Source: Bidens hawaiensis
Lineage: Eukaryota > Streptophyta > Magnoliopsida > Asterales > Asteraceae
Direction of reading: 5' to 3'
Length of the DNA stretch: 64,000 nt
Assembly (NCBI GenBank): GCA_021521415.1
Contig: JAIQDT010014648.1
Span: 57,501-121,500, forward strand
Position numbers and translations under genes: made by a program
The notes under the pieces: generated by a model
What the model saw: the letters and a program-made list of their open reading frames with translations, nothing else
Database searches by the model: none
What the model was told of the DNA's origin: nothing
Part shown: positions 46,196 to 57,659 of the stretch, piece by piece
Numbering within the stretch: the stretch's first letter is position 1
How the letters are laid out: each line of letters starts with the position of its first letter

Positions 46196-47340
46196 TGACA
46201 GGGTCAGTATGGTTGATGGTTGGTTAAATTGTATATAGTTTAGTTTGCTTATTATTAGTTTTAATCATTTATTGTAGGAACTTGGATACTTCATACGTGT
46301 ATTATTGTTTTTCAGGTCACAGACGTTAAAGTACTTAATTTGGACCTGCTGATGCACGTATTGAAGACCCGGGACGTCCAGTAAGCATAACGAGAAGAAT
46401 CAAGATTTCTGCTAGTGACAAGTCCCATTGCGATACGCGATGGGCATGCTTGAAGACCCATCGCGATAGTAGTTTAATGAAGGTTGACCAATGGTCCATC
46501 GCGATACGCGATGTACCAGTGAAGACCCCATCGCGTATCGCGATGGGGGGTGCAGACGGGAAAGTTAGGGTTTTTATGTTATCTTCTTCAGTGATGAACC
46601 GAACTTCGTTTTTTTATCAAAGGAGGAGATTTACATAGCAGTGCCAAGGAAATTCCACCATTCTCAATCAATCGGAAAGTCCTTGTATGATCTATATCAT
46701 CCAGATTGAAGATCTTATGACGCCAAGACGCGGCTAAACTCTTAGAATCACCCGGGAATGTAAAGTTTGTAACGATTCAGTTTTCTCATGTAACTAAGAA
46801 TGTTTATGTATAATTGTTTATGGTTAGTCTATGATTATTGATGTTTAGTATTTTTGTGTGTTCAATCGGTTTAAGTTTACGTTGATCTGAACGATTAGTT
46901 ACCAGTTTCTATAATAATTGATTAGGTTGAATACGATAAAACATATGATTTCCCTTAACTAAGTCACACTGGCAGGGACTGTTTGATAACCAGTGTCGTG
47001 TGTAAAGCGATTATTGATGTCTAAGGTTTTGTCTAGCTGATCGGTCTGTAGTTAATCGTTAATGATTAATCTGTTAGGTTGCATGATATTACTGTAAGTT
47101 ACTTGAAGTCGCGGGTGTGATTTATGTTTATTAATTGATTGAAACTTGTTTGCTTATTCGTTTGCTTAATTCTAAACTAAACAATTTGCTTGTGTGATCA
47201 GCACTAAAATTTGCTACTTCGTAATATTAAATTTGTTACACGATTTGTATTGACCACATACTCCTAGTGGATACGATACCTTACTTATCCTAGCTACTTA
47301 TGTTAAATAGGTTTTTGCATGACTCAAACAATGGTCATCA
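46196..47340 (+). mobile_element. 5' LTR of a large Athila-like element (left limit approximate)
   Basis: The right limit is set by the primer-binding site at 47344. The end (gtggatacgataccttac, cctagctac, gtcatca) has the same layout as the Athila-type LTR at 8683-9939. The left limit lies near 46196, where Tat gag sequence stops. It carries four palindromic units (46424-46547). No target duplication was found, and I found no 3' LTR copy before Tat sequence resumes at about 57660, so the element is incomplete. Confidence 0.6.
46424..46547 (+). promoter_or_regulatory. Palindrome cluster in the Athila-like LTR
   Basis: The unit has arm CCCATCGCG, spacer ATA (or TAT) and arm CGCGATGGG. Copies are at 46424-46444, 46457-46468 (half), 46496-46513 and 46527-46547. 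The region just downstream has tttttatg but no good TATA box, unlike the related cluster at 53946-54162. Confidence 0.65.
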
Positions 47341-47343
47341 AAA

Positions 47344-47361
47344 TGGCGTCGCTGCCGGGGA
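47344..47361 (+). other. Primer-binding site of the Athila-like element
   Basis: TGGCGTCGCTGCCGGGGA, the well-known Athila-type sequence where a tRNA primes minus-strand DNA synthesis. It follows the LTR end by a few bases. Confidence 0.8.
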
Positions 47362-47592
47362 GTTAGTGCGCTTAGTGTTTTTCATGTTAATTGAATTTTT
47401 GTGTTTATTTTAATTTTTATTTTAGTTTTCAGCTTTTATTTTAAATTTTATTTTCCATTTTACGTTGGTTGTGTTGCTTGTGCAGATAACAGGTTGCACA
47501 CCCGCCACTCGGGCAGACAGTCACCACTAGTTTTCGAGCTCGAAATTGAGAGATTAGCTCGGCATAACCGAGCTCAAAACAGAACCTCGAAA

Positions 47593-49938
47593 ATGGAAGA
47601 TCAAGACCATAACCAAAATCAAAACCAAAACCAGAACCAGAACCAGAATGAAAATTAGAATCAAGACCCACTCCCAGAAAATAACACGTTTCACCCAGAT
47701 AATATACCTCCACCATTAAATTTCAACACCCAATAAAACCAAAATAACTCAGCTCGTGCTTCTAGAACCCGCAACCAAAATCGAAACCTGGACCAAGTCG
47801 AACCATCGGTTCCAAATAATAACCCTAACCGCAGAGTTCGGATTATCTTGGACGATGCTCATCCTAGCATTCCGACAGAAGATGAAGAAGAAGGGGAAGA
47901 GAATGATGTGAACCAGGGTTTTGAGGTTAAGAACGAGGTTAACCGGTGGTTAGAAGGAATCGGGTAGTTGAGCCCGAGAACGAGGGTTTTGAGATGGAAA
48001 ATGAGGGGAATGAAAATTGGGATGAGGAGGTAGAAGAGCCAGTGAATCAGAGACGGGCAAAAGCGGTTAACAGAAATGAGGGTAGAAACGGTATGGGTCG
48101 AAACAGGGTTAATCGGGCAGAAAGGCCCGAAAGAGTTTGTGGTATTCACATGAAAAGAGGCGATTTGGTAAATCCCGGGGGGGCAAAGGAGGAATTTTGT
48201 GGCCCCGGTTCATGGTGTTAACAGTCGGTTCAGACCGGCTATTTCAGATGGAGCATCCCCATTGATCCCACATGTACGAGTGCCGGGACAGCAGACTTTT
48301 AAGTCCTGAACATCATATATTTACATCGTACCGCATTTTCACGGGATGGCTTCTGAGTACCCGTATTCTCGATTGTCCGATTTTTCGGATATTTGCGCGT
48401 CATTTGGTGACGGTACTTATGATCAGGATGAGGTTCGGTTGCAGTTATTCCAGTTTTCGTTAAAAGACAAAGCAAAGCACTAGTTTAACTCGCTACTGAT
48501 GCACAATATTAGGAACTGGGCCGAGATTCAACATGTGTTTTTGAATGAGTACTATTCGAAGTCGAAGACGAGCGATGCCCGAATGGAAATTCGCCACTTT
48601 TCACAGTCATCGGGCGAATTATTTCACGAAGCGTTTACCAAGTTTAAGGAGATTATCAGAAAATTCCCACACCACCAAACTGAATTATGGGAATTGGTGA
48701 AATGCTTTGTAGACGGTTGACAAACGAGGACCGAAAGCATCTGAAAGCCTCGTGTAATGGTCAGCTGCTGAATCAACCTGAGGAGGATGATTGGGATTTT
48801 ATCGAATTTATGTGTGAAGATTCGAAAGGAGAAGCAACAGCTGATAGACGAAGACATGGTACTTCCTCCATATTAGTTAAGTCAGTCACGAGTGAATCTG
48901 AATGAATTGCCGAATTAGAACGTGAACTGGCTGGGTACAGAAAGGGTAAGAAGAAGGAAGTCGAGAAAGTTGGAGTAAAATTTCCGGTTTGTGAGGATTG
49001 TGGTGAAATCGGGCATAAGTCGGAGAGTTGTCCCGAGTTTTATGATGACGAGGAGGATGATACTGAAGAGGTTAATTATGCTTACGGGAACTCCAAAGGC
49101 AAAGGGTTCAACTCAAACACTTATCACCCGGGCCTAACGAATCACCCGAACTTTCGATATGGGAACGCGTCTACACAGTTGAACCCGAACTTTCAGGGGA
49201 AGAGCCAGAACAAATCGCAGGGTAATTACCGCCAAGGCGGTTATCAGCAGCAGCAGGGTTCGTATAATCATTATCTATAACAGAGACGGTAACCACAGTG
49301 GAAATTCTTCGGGTAATCAGGACCAGCAGAAATGGTCCTCGGGAAATTCGGATGAGTCGGTGCACTCAAAGTTGGATGCATTGTTGAAAGTTATGACTGA
49401 TCATAAGGCTGAAACGAAGCAACATTTCGAGCTACGAGATAAATCGTTAGAGAAAATGTTAAAACAGATTGGTCAACTCGCTGCAGACGTGGCAAAGTTA
49501 CAGAATAATGCGAGCCAACTCCCGATCGACACCACAGTCAACCCGAATCACTACAGCTCGAGTTCGAAAAATCACGTTAACCAGGTAAGTATTTTAAGAA
49601 GTGGTAAAAAGTATGATAATAAGGTTGGGATTCCACCACAATTGGTTGAGGGGGTGGTGGAAGAGATTGATGAAAATCTCGTCAGTGATAACGAGCCGGA
49701 ACCGGTTAATTTAACTAAACCTCAAAAAAGTGAAACTAATATTAACAAACCGGTTCAGAGAAATGACACCAACAACTCTAAGGACAAGGAGAAGGTGAAA
49801 ATTGTCCCCTATCCCGATGTTTTGTTGGCGCCATCGAAGGCGAAGATGGCATCAAGATGGGGCCCGCAACAAGTGGAAATGTGGGAAATGTTTAAACAAG
49901 TTAAAATTAATATCCCGATTTTAGATGCCATAAAATAG
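47593..49938 (+). pseudogene. Athila-like gag remnant
   Basis: Gag would form the particle shell. The start (from about 47593) is a Q/N repeat tract, followed by acidic and R/N-rich sequence with stops. The capsid part lies at about 48290-48900 in shifting frames (FNSLLMHNIRNWAEIQHVF, YYSKSKTSDARMEIRHFSQ). A CCHC zinc knuckle is intact at 48990-49035: CEDCGEIGHKSESC. The segment 49360-49938 is one open frame of 192 codons with a coiled-coil-like start (MLKQIGQLAADVAKLQ) and the ILRSGKKYD block that typically lies before the Athila protease. Several stops and frameshifts make it inactive. Confidence 0.75.
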
Positions 49939-50039
49939 ATTCCCGCCTATGAAAAGTACTTGAAGGAATTGTGCACACAGAAAAGGAGTCATAAGATTCC
50001 CATACAGATCGATTTTACTGATAATGTGAGTGCAATTAT

Positions 50040-50470
50040 TTCGGGTGCTCTTCCACCCAAGCTACAAGATCCGAGAACGCCCATTATACCCATTTAAGTG
50101 GATGATTTTAAAAAGACATGGGCGCTTCTAGATCTTTGAGCTAGCATCAGTATTCACCCGGGAAGTCTATACGATCAGTATGACTTCGGTCCGTTTCGGG
50201 CAGCTGCTACCACGGTTGTCTTAGCCGACCAAACACCAAACTCCCTCGGGGGATACTGACTGACGTTATCGTCACGGTGGAAGATTTTTACTTTCTAGTT
50301 GACTTTTTGGTCCTCGTTTACGTTTCAGGTGAAAGGACCAAATAGCCTACGATTATCCTCGGTAAACCGTTTTGGCCACCGCAAATGCCAACATTAATTG
50401 TAGAAATGGTACCGTTGACATGGCATTCGGTAATCGTAAGTTGAGGATTAATGTTTTCACACATGGAAAT
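50040..50470 (+). pseudogene. Athila-like protease remnant
   Basis: The catalytic block appears as LLDL-stop-ASIS at about 50127-50150, where the family has LLDLGASIS; one base change (GGA to TGA) created the stop. It continues with PGSLYDQYDFGP, then in another frame TVEDFYF and LGKPFWPPQMPTL-type sequence. A small frame from 50372 has the end of the protease (NINCRNGTVDMAFGN). The enzyme is dead. Order gag, protease, reverse transcriptase is kept. Confidence 0.65.
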
Positions 50471-50632
50471 AATTCTCAGGTTGATGACGAATGCTTTATG
50501 GCTGATGTCATTAACGAGTGCATCCCGTTTTACGACTTTGTCGTCAGCACGGATGGGACAGCGGAGACGTGTTTTTTGTTTGACAGGTTGCAGGTGGAAA
50601 CATACAAGTTGCTGGAAGAGGATGAGAGATAG

Positions 50633-52450
50633 ATGGAGATCGCAGCTGTGCGAGGAGACTGTCCACCATGGTCAGTACAGGTGGAAGCACTTCCCAAGAA
50701 TATTAATACCGGGCTGAAACCGTCCTTGCTGGACGCACCGAAAGTCGAGCTGAAGCAGCTCCCAAAGCATTTAAAATATGTTTTCCTTGATAAGAATGAT
50801 ACTTTTCCTATTATTATAGCTTCTAATTTATCTATTGAACAAGAAAATGCTCTGATGGCGGTGTTGATTGCGAACAAGGAAGCAATCGGGTGGACGATAG
50901 TGGATTTGAAGGGAATCAGTCCCTCAATTGTGATGAACAAGATTTTAACATATTCGACTGTCAAACCCGCACACGATGCTCAGCGGAGGTTGAAAACGAA
51001 CATGATGGAAGTAGTGAAGAAAGAAGTGCTGAAGTGGTTGGATGCTGGTATTAGTTTTTCCATCTCAGACAGCACGTGGGTAATCCCGACACAGACGGTA
51101 CCGAAGAAAGTGGGCATCCAAGTCCTCAAGGACGACTCAGGTAACGAGGTCGCCACCCGGCCGGTAACCGGGTGGCGCATTTGCATTGATTATCAAAAAC
51201 TGAATGCGGAAACATCAAAAGATCACTTTCCACTTCCGTTTATTGTTCAAATTTTCGAAAAGCTATCTGGTCATAAATTTTATTGTTTTTTAGACGGTTA
51301 TTCCGGTTATAACCAGATAGCTATTCATCCTGAAGATCAGGAGAAGACTACGTTTACGTGTCCGTATGGCACATTCGCCTTTAGGCGAATGCCATTCAGG
51401 CTATGTAACGCCCCCGCCACCTTTCAAAGGTGCATGATGAGCATCTTTTCCGATATGGTGGGGGAGTCTTTAGAAATTTTCGTGGATGATTTTTCGATTT
51501 TCGGCACATCTTTCGAGTCATGTTTAAACCAACTCGAAAGAGTTTTGAAAAGATGTGTTGAAACGAACTTGGTTCTTAGTTGGGAGAAAAGCCACGTTAT
51601 GGTCCAAGGGAGGATTGTTTTGCGCCATGTTGTGTTGAGTCGTGGGATTGAGGTGGACCGAGCAAAGGTTCAAGTTGTTTCCACTCTACCTCATCCCACG
51701 AATGTCAAAGGCATAAGATCATTTTTGGGGCACGCCGAATTTTATAGACGGTTCACTAAGGGTTTTAGTGATATCACCAAACCCTTATGTAATTTATTGC
51801 TTAAGGATGCCCCGATTGACTTTAATGATGAATGTGCTAAAGCCTTTGACATTTTGAAGTTGAAATTAGTTGAAGCCCCGATCTTGCAATCACCCAATTG
51901 GAGTTTGCCTTTTGAAATAATGGTATTGCAAGTGATTATGCGGTCGGGGCTGTTTTGGGTCAACGGGTTTACAAGAAACCTGTTTTCATATACTATGCAA
52001 GTAAACTCTCTCTGATGCTCAATTGAATTACACAACAACCGAGAAGGAGTAACAAGCAGTAGTATATGCTCTAGATAAATCCAGGTCTTATATTTGGGGT
52101 AGTAAAGTAATCATTTATTCTTACCACTCTGCAGTTAGGTACCTCATGGATAAAATGGATGCAAAACCGAGGTTCATAAGATGGGTTTTGCTGCTGTAGG
52201 AATTTGATCTAGAGATTCGGGACAAGAAAGGAAGTGAAAATGTTGTTGCAGATCATTTGTCCCTAATTATGGTGGAAGATGGAAACTTGGACAGGCCCAT
52301 TAACGAGTCCTTCCCGGATGAGCACATTTTGGCAGTTTCACAAAATCCTTGGTTTGGTCATATTGTTAATTTTAAAGTTTCAGGTGACTTACCGGAGCAT
52401 TGGCCAAAAATAAAGAAGAAACATTTGATTTCACAAGCCAAACAGTACAT
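50633..52450 (+). pseudogene. Athila-like reverse transcriptase and RNase H
   Basis: A single open frame of 460 codons (50633-52015) covers the reverse transcriptase. It has VVKKEVLKWLDAGISFSISD, GWRICIDYQKLNAET, FLDGYSGYNQIAIHPEDQEK, NAPATFQRCMMSIF and the active site FVDDFSIFG (aspartates at 51485-51490), then FLGHAEFYRRF. The family's MPFGLCNAP reads MPFRLCNAP, an arginine for a highly conserved glycine. After LPFEIM the frame shifts near 51917. RNase H continues in other frames with stops (a CDASDYAVGAVLGQ-type block, then RDKKGSENVVADHLS near 52220). The length of the open frame suggests the element is younger than the chromovirus at 2.8 kb. Confidence 0.85.
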
Positions 52451-53700
52451 TTAGGATGACCCGGACCTGTTCAAGATCGGTGCAGATCAATTGATCAGAC
52501 GATGCATACCCGAGAAGGATGTCAAATCGGTTTTGGAACACGCGCATTCGTCTGCATGAGGGGGTCACTTTAGTGGCCAGAAAACTGCACAAAAAGTCCT
52601 TACGAGTGGCTTCTTTTGGCCATCATTGTTTAAGGATGCTCACGAGTTCGCGACACAATGTTTAAAGTGTCAACAACTCGGGAGCATTTTTAAGAGGGAT
52701 GAGATGCCCTTGAAACCGATCCTAGTAGTTGACATTTTTGATGTTTAGGGGATCGATTTCATGGGCCCATTCCTGAATTCACTAGGTAATTTGTACATCC
52801 TAGTGGCCGTCGATTATATGTCTAAATGGGTTGAGGCGATAACCACTAGGACGAATGATCACTCGGGTGTTTGCAATTTTGTGCAAAGTAACATATTTTC
52901 TAGATTTGGAGTTCCCCGAACCATCCTAAGTGATGGGGGATCTCATTTCAAAAACTTTGAATTTGAAAAATTGCTTAAACGATATGGTGTTAATCATAGG
53001 ATTGCATCTCCTTACCATCCACAAATGAGTGGACAAGTTGAGGTTTCCAATAGGCAAATTAAACAGATTTTGCAAAAAATTGTTCAGATGGACCGAAAGG
53101 ATTGGTCAACCAAGTTGACCGATGCTCGATGGGCCTACCAAACCGCATTTAAAACGCCAATTGGAAACACTCCTTATAGACTTGTGTATGGAAAGGATTG
53201 CCATTTACAGGTAGAAATTGCACAAAGAGCATTTTGGGCTACTAAACAGGTTAATATGGATTATGATGATGCATGTAAGGAAAGAAAGTTAGCTTTGTGC
53301 GAGATTGAGGAGTTGAGGGATGGGGCATACGATTGTGCATCCGCTTACAAGGCAAAGATGAAGAAAGTTCATGATGCAAATATCCGGTTGAAGAACTTTG
53401 AGGTTGGACAAAAGATTTGGTTATACAACACAAGGATGAAGCTCTTCCTGGATAAGTTGAAAAGTAAGTGAACGGGCCCGTATTCGGTTGTTAGAGTTGG
53501 AAACCATGGTCAGTACGAGATTGAGGTTTTTATGATCATGTGAGGCAAGTGGTAAATGGCTATAGATTGAAGCCATATTTGGAGATGAAGGATATACACG
53601 AATTGGACATGGAATCGGTGAGTTTCATTGTGACCTCACCGATTTATGAGGCACTGTCGAGCTGTAGACATGAAATTCAGCGCATACAGGAGGCAACCCG
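52450..53700 (+). pseudogene. Athila-like integrase
   Basis: Integrase inserts the DNA copy into chromosomes. The HHCC region (about 52540-52680) is visible with a stop (HAHSSA-stop-GGHF, then CLKCQQLG). The core runs 52761-53240 as an open frame: [12 protein letters not shown] (first D), [10 protein letters not shown] (second D), [14 protein letters not shown] (the E). These are the D, D, E acids of the family. The frame goes on to 53471 with [19 protein letters not shown] and stops at LKSK-stop-TGPYSV, where an arginine/tryptophan normally stands. Remaining C-terminal sequence to about 53700 is recognisable but shifted. Confidence 0.85.
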
Positions 53701-53945
53701 GGGTTTGTAAGTGTCTGTCCAGTTTGTTTTCATTTTGTCGAGTCTCGTATTAAGTGTCGTCTTGAGTTTTGTGCAGCAAACACCAAGTGATGTCGGTAAG
53801 AGTTTGGTCGATTACACGTCTTTCCAGGTACGAAAAGTATGTTTTGAGTTCGGAAACATGTTCAGGGTGATGTCGGGATGCCAAAAATTGGTCGGGTCGG
53901 AAAATGTCCGGACCCGTTTAAGCAAAAAACTTTCTGTTAACAACA

Positions 53946-54162
53946 CCCATCGCGATACGCGATGGGCTTATCATCACCACCATCGCGTATCGTGATGGAT
54001 TTGGCATCCCAGACAATGTGACGTCATTGCGATATGCGATGACGCCATCCTTACCCCCATCGCCTATCGAGATGGGGTCTTGCCCTAATTGCCAACCAAT
54101 TGGGTGGCGATACGCGATCGATATATATTTAACCCATCGTGTATCGCGATGGGTTATAAAAA
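53946..54162 (+). promoter_or_regulatory. Internal palindrome cluster with TATA box, upstream of the env-position ORF
   Basis: The same unit as in the LTR (arm CCCATCGCG, spacer ATA or TAT, arm CGCGATGGG) occurs at 53946-53966, 53980-53998, 54023-54043, 54055-54077, 54107-54121 and 54133-54153, several with one or two changes. TATAAAAA follows at 54155-54162, one base after the last unit, then a CT-rich leader (54180-54235). The layout is that of a promoter inside the element. Confidence 0.6.
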
Positions 54163-54239
54163 TATGAAAAAAATAAAAATAAAACTTTGCTTCTTCATCT
54201 TCTTCATTCATTCTTCTTCTTCTTCTCTTCAACGTTCAT

Positions 54240-55400
54240 CTGCATCATCACAGTGACCATCACAACTCTGTCCACTCACCACTCCTGTCACTGCCATCAC
54301 CATCCACCGTACCCTATCACCGTTCATCCACCATCGCAAAGTCACATCCACCACCGCTGACCACCACCTGCACCGTCCACTTACCACCATTGTCCACAGT
54401 ATACCATCATCACCGTTCATCCACCACCTCCGTCACACACATCACCACCATACCCCCGCCGTTATCCACCACCACAGTCACCAACACTACTTCTTGCCGT
54501 CCATCACTCACTGTCTTCATCTCCGTTCATAGTCACCACTGTTATTATTATTTTGTTCATTCATTCCGATTCCGAGGTATGTGATTAATTTTATTTTATT
54601 AATCCGGATTGAATTTTATCGATATGTGGGTTCGGGTGACTGGGGTTACATTGACATGGTCTGATTAGCTTTAGTTACTGGCGGGTTGTTGGGTATGCTT
54701 GGTTCGGTTTTATTTGATGTTTAAAATTTTGAAAATTATATGGTTACCAGATTAGATTGTTTGGTTTGGCTCGGTTGCTATAGTTCGATTACATGGGTGT
54801 CGAGTTTGTTAGGAGGTTTGCTTAGTTTTGTGTGTCGGTTTCGTTACACGTAACAATCTAACAAGTTGGGTTTTGAAGTTCAAATTCTCAAATCATTATT
54901 TTAGTATTATTTTAATGATTGTGAAGGTTTGATATGACACGATTGTTTTGAACTTGTTTTATTAATATTTTATTTTCCAAACCCGAGTTGTCACATATTT
55001 CTTTGTTTCTGACTGATTAGGTGTTTGTTTGCACGTTAATCGAGCCAGTCTGTCAGTTCGTTTCGTTTGTTCGAGTCATTTTGTTAATAGCTTCTATTAG
55101 TTAATAGTCGAGTCGAGTCTGTTTGGAAGTTTGTTAATCGAGTGTGGGGACGCGTGTTAGTTGGATATGAATTGAAGATTGATTGTACCGCCCGTACTCA
55201 ATCTCCATCGAGCGGGACAATCTGGTTTTTTGAAATATGTGCAGGGTATCCCCGAATTTTTTGTCTTTATTTATTTTTATTTTGTTATTTTATTATTATT
55301 TTAATATTATTTTATTATGTGGGACGACCACGACTGAAATGCTATACGGTCGTTGCCACAATCATTGTTGACATATCTAACTTAAATGTTTGATTTTGCA
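54240..55400 (+). other. CAC-rich leader and candidate intron before the env-position ORF
   Basis: 54240-54560 is a low-complexity CAC/ACC-rich tract. A good splice donor CCGAG|GTATGTGA lies at 54576/54577 and a good acceptor TTTGATTTTGCAG ends at 55401, so an intron of about 825 bp is plausible. The joined reading frame would stay open into the downstream ORF. Nothing else is seen in 54600-55380. Confidence 0.45.
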
Positions 55401-56911
55401 GATTTGTCAGATGCACCAGGTTCTTCTTGCGCCGCCGAGCGTAAGAGGAAGAGGCCTGAGGGTGCGGGCCGCCGTGGTTCCCGTTTCGGTCACCCCGAGC
55501 CGCCCCGCCCCATTCAGCAGCACCCAACTCGGGTCATACAGTATGATGGTCAGGAGTTACCGATTACTCATGACATCGACCCTGAGGCTATCATGGGAGA
55601 TGGGCGACAGATACCGCATCAGGTGCTCAGATTCAGCATCACGTCTGAGGAGTATATCAGGTTCACACGTATTCGAGGTATGCAGCTCCTTGGACTTAGG
55701 ACATTCGATTAGGTTTTGTTGGTAGTTTTGGGGGCGGAGGCCAGGTTACTGGGGATGATATCGGATCGGTGTCTATGAGTGCTCGAGTGTGACTCGACTT
55801 CGTATGTTAAGCTCACACGTGAGTTCTACTCGACGATCCGATTTACAGCCACCAATTTTGATGAGCCGCATGCCGTGTCGTTCGCACTCGGACGACACGT
55901 GTATGAGATTTCGGTCCCGGATTTTGTTGTGGCTACTGGCTTCTATACGCTGGAGGATGTTCGGACTCCTGCTTTTTTGCAGAGCTTCTGGGGTTATACT
56001 ATGCACTCATAGTAGGACCGAGAGTTTTGGTTGACTGAGGCTCAGTTAGCTCAGTTTTGGGGGCAGCTCGCGGACAGGGCCCACTCGAGCTCTGTAGTGG
56101 CGTCTTCTATTCGGGACCCGTCCATCGGTAGTACATCGTATTGTTGCTTACACTATCATTGGCCGTCACTCGTGCCGCGATAAGTGTAGCAACTTTGATC
56201 GGTTGTGCCTCATCTCCATCATCACTGGCAGGGAGGCCAACATTGCGATGATGCTTCTCATATCATTTGGTAGAGGTCGGAATTTACAGGGGGTGACGGC
56301 CCGGTTATCATTGGGGCCGTATATCACGAGGATTGCATAGAGTTTGGGGGTCTTCAACAGATATCCTGCCGGGTTCTTCAAACCTGAACCGGCTACCATG
56401 ACATTTGGGCTGGAGGACGCTTGGAGTGTCGGGATTTGTGAGTTGTATGATCCGCCGATGCTCATCCCGGTCAGAGAGGGACCACAGGTACCTCCGCCTC
56501 CAGGATCAGCTGCTGCCACATCGCTATAGATGGGGATTCTGTCACACCGTGCAACATGTGTTGATTTCGCGTATGATGCGCCCTCAGCAGCAGCATTCAC
56601 TGAGGCATGCATCATGTTCATCATCACAGCAACCACCGAATTCGCAGCAGCAGAGCACATTAGATATGATTCTTCAGCAGCAACGAGAGATACAGGAGGA
56701 GGCTCGGGCTAAGAGGGAGGATGCTCGAGCCCATAGGCAGGAGGTTCAGGCCCATATGCAGGATACGAGGGCCCACCTGGCCCGCCATGATGATTATTTT
56801 CGATTATTGTTTGTTGCTTCACAGGTACCACTCCCACCTTCATTGACTATCATAGTGGGGCAGCCTGTGGACCCGCAGGGTGGTGCAGACGATATACCAC
56901 CAGCACTGTAG
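55386..56911 (+). pseudogene. ATHILA ORF1-type protein in the env position
   Basis: A reading region after pol, where env-like genes of Athila elements lie. It has a basic start (ERKRKRPEG), then the block REFYSTIRFTATNFDEPHAV followed by SFALGRHVYEISVPDFVVATG, which resembles the ATHILA ORF1 family of plant retrotransposons. The C-terminal part (about 56500-56900) is rich in glutamine and arginine with a heptad-like run (QREIQEEARAKREDARAHR), a probable coiled coil. Stops at 55710, about 56010 and others, and frame changes, make it a pseudogene. I see no clear signal peptide or transmembrane anchor, so I do not call it a true envelope protein. Its role is unknown. The upstream palindrome/TATA cluster and splice sites suggest separate expression. 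Confidence 0.6.
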
Positions 56912-57655
56912 ATTTTTGGATTCCCTTTTTGCTTTTATTTTATTTTTATTCTCATGGTCTGTATTTAATAATATTATATTAGGAATAGTGTATGGGCAAC
57001 TGGTTGGGCTTATATGTGTATCTTTTGATGTCTGTTGTGTTTTATTTATTTGTATATTATGTTGTAATCGAACTTTGTGGGTGTTGTTCACTATAAACCC
57101 TCACGAGACCACACTAGTCCTCCTGGGCTACCGGGAGGTTTAAAGGTCTTGTTGGATACGCTAAATGCAATCGTGATTCCTACGAAAGTGAGTTAGGTCT
57201 TTTAACATTTTTAACTTGTTTAACAAAATTTATTATGAAACGACTTAATTCAGCTCGGTAGTGTTTTGATAAAGTTAACAGAAATCATTTTCATAACTCT
57301 TAAAAGACCTATGTCTTACACTTGTAAGAAGCTTGCTTCTACACATCTCGAGATTTTCCAGGTTTGGTAGTCAGTTTTGGTAATTGGTTGAGACGAGAGT
57401 GTACGAGTGTTTACGAGAGTTCGCTAGCTGACTGGTCCATTCTAGTGTCGTTGCTATCAGGTAATTTCAGTTTCATAATCTATTTTTTTATTAGTTACAT
57501 TGTTAAAAGTGTAATTGTATAATTGCTAGTAAAACCATCATATTTGAGCCCCGAGTTTAAATTGTTTAACCGTTAATTTCAATTTCAACCCCATCCCTAA
57601 AATGTTCCTTAATTGTTTAAATTTTGTGTTATTGATGTGTTAACCTCTTTCAATG
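56912..57655. other. 3' non-coding part of the Athila-like element
   Basis: No ORF worth naming. The expected polypurine tract and 3' LTR were not found; Tat pol resumes at about 57660. The junction may reflect a deletion. Confidence 0.4.
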
Positions 57656-57659
57656 TTAT

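Noticed and set aside
46424..54153. Regularly spaced palindromes considered as a CRISPR array
   Set aside because: Spacing is irregular, units drift, and they lie in LTR promoter positions of a plant retrotransposon.
54229..54584. His/Ser/Thr-rich frames on both strands
   Set aside because: Low-complexity CAC/ACC tract; at most part of a leader exon.
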